Source: Toxonevra muliebris (lineage: Eukaryota > Arthropoda > Insecta > Diptera > Pallopteridae). Taken from it: a stretch of 64,000 nt of DNA. The DNA is taken from contig OY829327.1 in the NCBI GenBank assembly GCA_963691655.1, positions 64,120,079-64,184,078 on the forward strand. The letters run 5' to 3'. The position numbers and the translations under genes were made by a program. Numbering within the stretch: the first letter of the stretch is position 1; each line of letters opens with the position of its first letter. This document shows positions 59,285 through 64,000 of the stretch, in pieces. Below the pieces are notes generated by a model that was not told the DNA's origin, searched no databases, and was given only the letters and a program-made list of their open reading frames with translations.

Positions 59285-59841
59285 ACAGTAAGGAAGAGGG
59301 AGTTAGGGAGGCGGTGGGGGGGAGGAAAGTTGAGGGGGAGGTTAGGGTGGAGTTCCCCTTCCCCTTTTCTACGCCCCTTAGATCCGCTATTGCTCCTACG
59401 TAAGATTGCACAGTCCCATACTTTATTTTAATATAATTCGCATCTATCGCCCAGCCTCTTTCCCTAATTTTGATACGCCCATGAGTAGGCCCATAATTGA
59501 GAATTAGTTTGGTGTGGAGCAAGTAAGTCTCCATATCAAATTTTGTTAATTTAGCTCGATATGATATTCGAAGATATAGGACTTTTGCGAAAACGCCACG
59601 CCTACTTTGAGATACGGTCAAATTTTATAGCCCACTACTGGACATACACACAAATCCATCTCTACACCAAATTAAATTTCACTAAGATCGGACAAACGGT
59701 ATATGATTACATAAGGAAAATACATTGATTTGGACAATAATTTGTATGTATGTGTGTGTATGTATTTACGCATGCATACATACATTTTTTTATATATATA
59801 TTGTATTTTTCCTAAACACCAAATTTATCTTTTGCATCTAA
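59285..59841 (-). repeat. Dispersed repeat, inverted partner of 1-575
   Basis: Reverse-strand counterpart of 1-575, with the G-rich/C-rich tail at 59290-59360 (GGGAGGCGGTGGGGGG) and the (GTAT)n microsatellite at 59740-59790 in mirrored order. Confidence 0.8.
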
Positions 59842-62800
59842 ATAAACCTCAAATTAAAGATAAATTGCTTTAAATTTTGCTGATACGAATTTCGAAGTGA
59901 TGTTACCTAAGTAAGTATTGAAAAAAAAGTTATGTTTTGTTTTTTTTTTGTATTTACCAACTCTAAAAAAGGAAGAAATATGCTTTAATTTTGTATTAAA
60001 ACATTTTTTTTCATAAATCTGTTTCCTTTGCACAAATCGATCCGAATTACCCTCACTTGAGTATAGAACTTTTCTAAACTATAGGGTGGTTATTCTGTTG
60101 CAGCCAAAAAGTCTTAATTTGTTGGGCTGTGTTATTAATTTCATTGGGCATATCTTAAGCACCACAAAATGAAAAACGGTCATCACCATTGACTTCAGTG
60201 TCCCCGAGTTATATAGATATGATATATTTATAACGGTTTTACCATAAGAAAAATAGTAAGTCACTAAAAAGTTCTAACGTTTTTGAATTTTTCATACGTT
60301 TTTATTGATGTTTAAGGAGAAAAAATTAAAATAAAATATTTACCCGTAGCGCACCCAGTTTGACATTTTCAGTGTTTAACCTACATTCTTAAGCCTACAA
60401 AATAATAAAATTTAAAAAGAAAAAAAAGGTGCTTCCAGAGATATTCACATATCTTTGAAGAATTTTATGTCCTTGAAAAATTTTGTTCCTCAAATTAATT
60501 TTTTTTTATTGTTTTCTTAAAGTCCTCTGTATTACAATTTCAACGAGCTACATATTGTTAAATTACCATTCATACAACGAAAATTATGAGTTCTTTAAAA
60601 TTACTCTTTGGCGCATGCTCGAAAACTTTGAATGACCACTGCATGTAAACCATAAAAGATAATAAAAAAAAGTTCATATTCTTAAATCATCAAAATCGAA
60701 GCTGTGTCTAAAACAATTTTAGTCGAAACTTGCTGGAATTACCCATATATTTTATTGTAATATAACAAGGTTTTCGGTCATACGACTAAATATGTGCTAA
60801 AATATAATTAAAAACTTTTATTATTTTCCCTTAAATGTAACTATGAAGTGACTTCTTTAACAAAATAAATAATTTTTTTTGACATTGTCATTATAATGAC
60901 AAAAACTCAAAGCATTCAAAATTAACTCGTCTATTGACAACGTGCGTTTTTGCACCACACCGTTTCATGGAAACATTACGGTTGAACAACTGAACCGATA
61001 TTCACACTTTCTTTTCCCGGTTGAAAGATAAAGAATAGAACTAACTATTTGCAAGGTTTCACAATTTAAAAAAAAATTTTAGTATTATTTTTTATCTTTA
61101 AAATTAAAAAAATTCAAAATTGGCAAAAATTGAAAACAAGCCAACATATAACTAAGTGATATTAAAGATACTAAACCTTAACAATTACATTTTTCTTAAA
61201 TCTATAATATTTTTCACTTTACAATTTTTTTTTGCTTCTTTTGTAAAAAAATAATATGCGTAGTTACGGCTTTTTTGATTTTAGATGACGATATACACTT
61301 CGACATCGATATTTGATTTATATTTATGTATAAATGTTTGGGTACTTATAGTTATAAACTTTAAAAATACAAGTATTTAATTTAAATAAATATTTTCTTT
61401 TTAATATATAAAAAATTTGTGTTAAACACTTTTATAGAAAAAAGATTTAGCGCTTTTTTAAAGAAAATACGCGTTTTATTTTCATTTTAGCGGATTTTGA
61501 AAAACAAAAGTTGGCCACACTGCTAGTGATGAATCAGATAACTCAGATGATGATGTTGGAAATATGTGCACCAAATGCATAGACCGTGGCCATCTTTGCT
61601 TTAATATGTCTTCGTATTTGCGAATTGTAATTTTTACAACTATTGGAATGTTTACATTTTGTCAGAATTCACAAAGAGTATTTGTAACTATGTATTTGAA
61701 GTATAATTTTTTGTTTTAAGATACAACAAAAAATTCATACTTAAATATATAGAACTATGCACCAAAAATCTAATTACGGATAACTTGTTTGTTTATGAAC
61801 ATAATTGAACACTTCTGGGGCAAGAATTTAATGATTGTTTAAAAACTTTTATGTTGTGAAAAGAAAACTTTTAATTAGAGGGGTACAACATCGAGTAACA
61901 GACTTTACTAAGGAAATATAACTTCAGAACGGAAAAATACCTAGCACTTATCGATCCTAAGGGGGCCAAAACCCATAATTTTGGTATACGTGGGACCAAT
62001 ATAAATTTTTTTTTATTTTACCTTGCACATGTTTCATATCTAAGAGAAATTCGTTTATCATGAAAGGAAGGAAAAAATCCCCTTACCCACCTTTTTGGGT
62101 GTTATATGAAGCTACTATTCGATATATGTCTATATCGGATAAACGATCACTAAACCTATCCTAGGGTTTTAGTGAATGTAGAAAAGTAGATGCGGTCTGC
62201 AAATGTCAAAAATACTTATTTTAGGGTTTTTATATCAAAATATTGAAATCAAGGACAGCGAGCTGGAAAAACTAGGACATTTTGACTAAAATCGAGGACG
62301 CATATAAATTTCTCAAAAAAATATTTTACAAAATTTTATTAACAAATTATTTGTTAATATATATGTATGTTAAAGTAAATAAATGTATTAGAGCATTTAC
62401 CAGAATTTTGAAAAATGTTATTAAGAACTTTTATACAATAAAGACATTTACATAAATTAAAAAAGTTTACATACTAGGGTGGCCCTTATACATATTTCAA
62501 CTTTCTAAAAGTTTAGATCCCAGACCCCAATCTTGTTTCAATTAATAAAGAAGCAATCTGTGCAAAATTTGAGTTCAATCGAACAACTGCGAGACGACCC
62601 TCATCGACCATGAAGTTGTACATTGCCGCCCGGAAAGTATTGTTAGAGTTAAAAATGATTTATGCGTTCAAGATAAACCTTTCTCAAGACCAGTTTCAGT
62701 TATCTCATAAGGGGAAGAACTCTTAAAAACAATTTGTATTTTTCTTGCTCGGGTGTACGTTCGAGCCTGGTTTCTGTAACCAGATGGAATTAAAACATTT

Positions 62801-62880
62801 TATCATTACTTTTTGTTTATGCGTGCATTGATAAATTATCACGATATTGATCGAAAAATCAAAAAAGTGTTGCGGACAAA
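59842..62880. other. AT-rich stretch without genes
   Basis: No coding frame or clear inverted repeat. TAGGGTGG phrases occur at 60081 and 62475 in the same orientation, with no partner. Confidence 0.35.
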
Positions 62881-62884
62881 TATA

Positions 62885-64000
62885 TAATATATAATGTATT
62901 TATTTATTTAGATTTCTCCATTAAATCAGCTTTACATGGTATTTAAAAGTATTACTTAAAAATTTGCAATTATATATGCTTTTAATGTATTTTCAAATTT
63001 GCGAAATGTTTTAATTTGTCTAATATCGTTTGGAAGGCTGTTGTATAGCCTTATTCCTTTATAAAATAATGAATTTTGACTACATGTTTTTATTGCTTTT
63101 GTTGCTTCGATTTCATTTATATTTCTTAATTGTCTCTTATGAATTTCATTTCTGTACACAATTCTATTAGTTAAATATTTTGGCGCTTCGCCTTCTATAA
63201 TTTTGTATATAAACAACAAAGTTCTTAAAATTATTATTTGTTTGATATTCATAAATTTTAGATTTTCAAATAAAAAGTTATCTTTGACTGACCTATTTAC
63301 ATTTAAAATTTGTCTCATGCATTTAATTTGTAAATGCTGAAGGCGACATATACTAGTTTCACTCGACAGATACAGTATCGATGCGCAATAAGTGTAATGT
63401 GGCTGAATTAGTGTTTTATATAACTTTTCTTTTTGGTTTCTGTTTAATTCATTTCTTAATCTACTCAAAACGTTCACTTTTTTACCAATTTTTTTGCATA
63501 CATGGTCTATATTTTTTTCGAATTTCAGATTATCATCAATTATCACTCCTAAATATTTTATTTCTGATTCAATCTCTATTCTAGTGCCATTTATGAAAAT
63601 ATTCACATTATTTTTATCTATATTTTTGTTTCCAATTACCATAACTTTAGTTTTAGTTTATTTTGGCAAAGCTTATTGAATAATATGTCGAGATCTTCAT
63701 TTAGTTTTTGTTTGTTTGTATCGTCAGTGAACATTTTAATGCTATAGTATTTTAGGCAGATGCTCATACTATTTATATAAATATTAAAAAGTAAAGGGCC
63801 AAGAATTGAACCGTGTGGTACTCCTAAATTATTATAGCACTCTCTGGAAATTACACCGCCGATTTTCACTGATTGCTTTCTGTTTTTGAGATAGCTCTCG
63901 AACCATCGAAGTGCCATCTGTTGAACTCCGTACTTTTTAAGTTTGTAGACTAGCAAATCCGGATCAATTGTTTCAAAGGCGCGTTGAAGATCCAAGAATA
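62885..64000 (-). pseudogene. LINE reverse transcriptase, C-terminal part, runs off the window
   Basis: Frame 63995-63636 starts mid-domain with DLQRAFETIDPDLL (palm A region), YNNLGVPHGSILGPLLFN (motif B) and IKMFTDDTN (catalytic x-x-D-D, normally F-A-D-D). One frameshift near 63640 leads into 63642-62956 with EIKYLGVIIDDNLKF, the thumb, and a C-terminal domain ending RLYNSLPNDIRQIKTFRKFE. There is no RNase H and no terminal Cys knuckle, which together with the YNSLP end points to a CR1/L2/Jockey-type LINE. After the stop a short 3' tail ends in AAATAAATAAATACATTA near 62885. The 5' part lies beyond 64000. Confidence 0.88.

Noticed and set aside
59222..59621. Frames on both strands in the repeat at 59.2-59.6 kb
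   Set aside because: The same sequence at 1-575 is not open in these frames; low-complexity Gly/Arg and Ser/Pro runs come from the G/C-rich tail.
60081..62490. Element bounded by TAGGGTGG at both ends
   Set aside because: The two words are in the same orientation and no further matching sequence or target duplication was seen.

Overview
This is an AT-rich, non-coding eukaryotic window built almost entirely from transposable elements in different states of decay. Together, the mix of families (mariner, a Tc1-like DD37E element, piggyBac, hAT, PIF/Harbinger and pogo-like DNA transposons, plus R1-like and other LINEs), the very short introns (57 and 67 bp) and a LINE tail of TAACC repeats point to an insect. 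A higher fly, perhaps a tephritid-like one, is the most likely source. The species is inference. I see no host gene with confidence, no rRNA or tRNA gene, no CRISPR array and no bacterial operon.

Layout. 1-575 and 59285-59841 are inverted copies of one repeat, one near each end of the window. 3.0-5.4 kb holds a MITE and a three-exon, apparently intact PIF/Harbinger transposase gene on the minus strand, the best preserved gene here. 6.0-13.2 kb holds TTAA-flanked elements, the N-terminal stub of a piggyBac transposase and a 167-bp MITE. 13.4-14.9 kb differs in composition and is the only candidate for single-copy regulatory or exon sequence. 19.2-21.9 kb is a GC-rich-ended MITE, a piggyBac-like element with a second piggyBac MITE inside it, and a LINE remnant. 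23.0-24.7 kb is a hAT relic followed by a piggyBac transposase fragment. 27.6-31.4 kb is a 3.77-kb hAT-like element with an exact 8-bp target duplication, carrying three MITEs and a second hAT copy. 32.5-35.8 kb is a mariner, a LINE RNase H domain and a foldback element. 38.8-39.9 kb is a pogo-like deletion derivative. 43.2-44.4 kb is a second mariner in opposite orientation. 45.9-49.0 kb is a hAT dimerisation-domain remnant next to a broken R1-like reverse transcriptase. 52.3-55.3 kb is a piggyBac-like element interrupted by a Tc1-like DD37E element. 56.5-58.2 kb is a dispersed repeat interrupted by a 1,302-bp hAT copy. 62.9-64.0 kb is the 3' part of another LINE, which runs off the window.

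How the parts relate. Several insertions can be dated relative to one another, and some are supported by related uninterrupted copies inside the same window. The 220-bp piggyBac MITE at 20379 shows the big piggyBac element without its Tc1 insertion. The 9.4-9.8 kb repeat shows the target of the 1,302-bp hAT element. The 30.28-30.30 kb sequence shows the target of the 29.4-kb MITE. I did not find a convincing new biological system. The value of the window is a clear nested-insertion record and one possibly functional Harbinger transposase.
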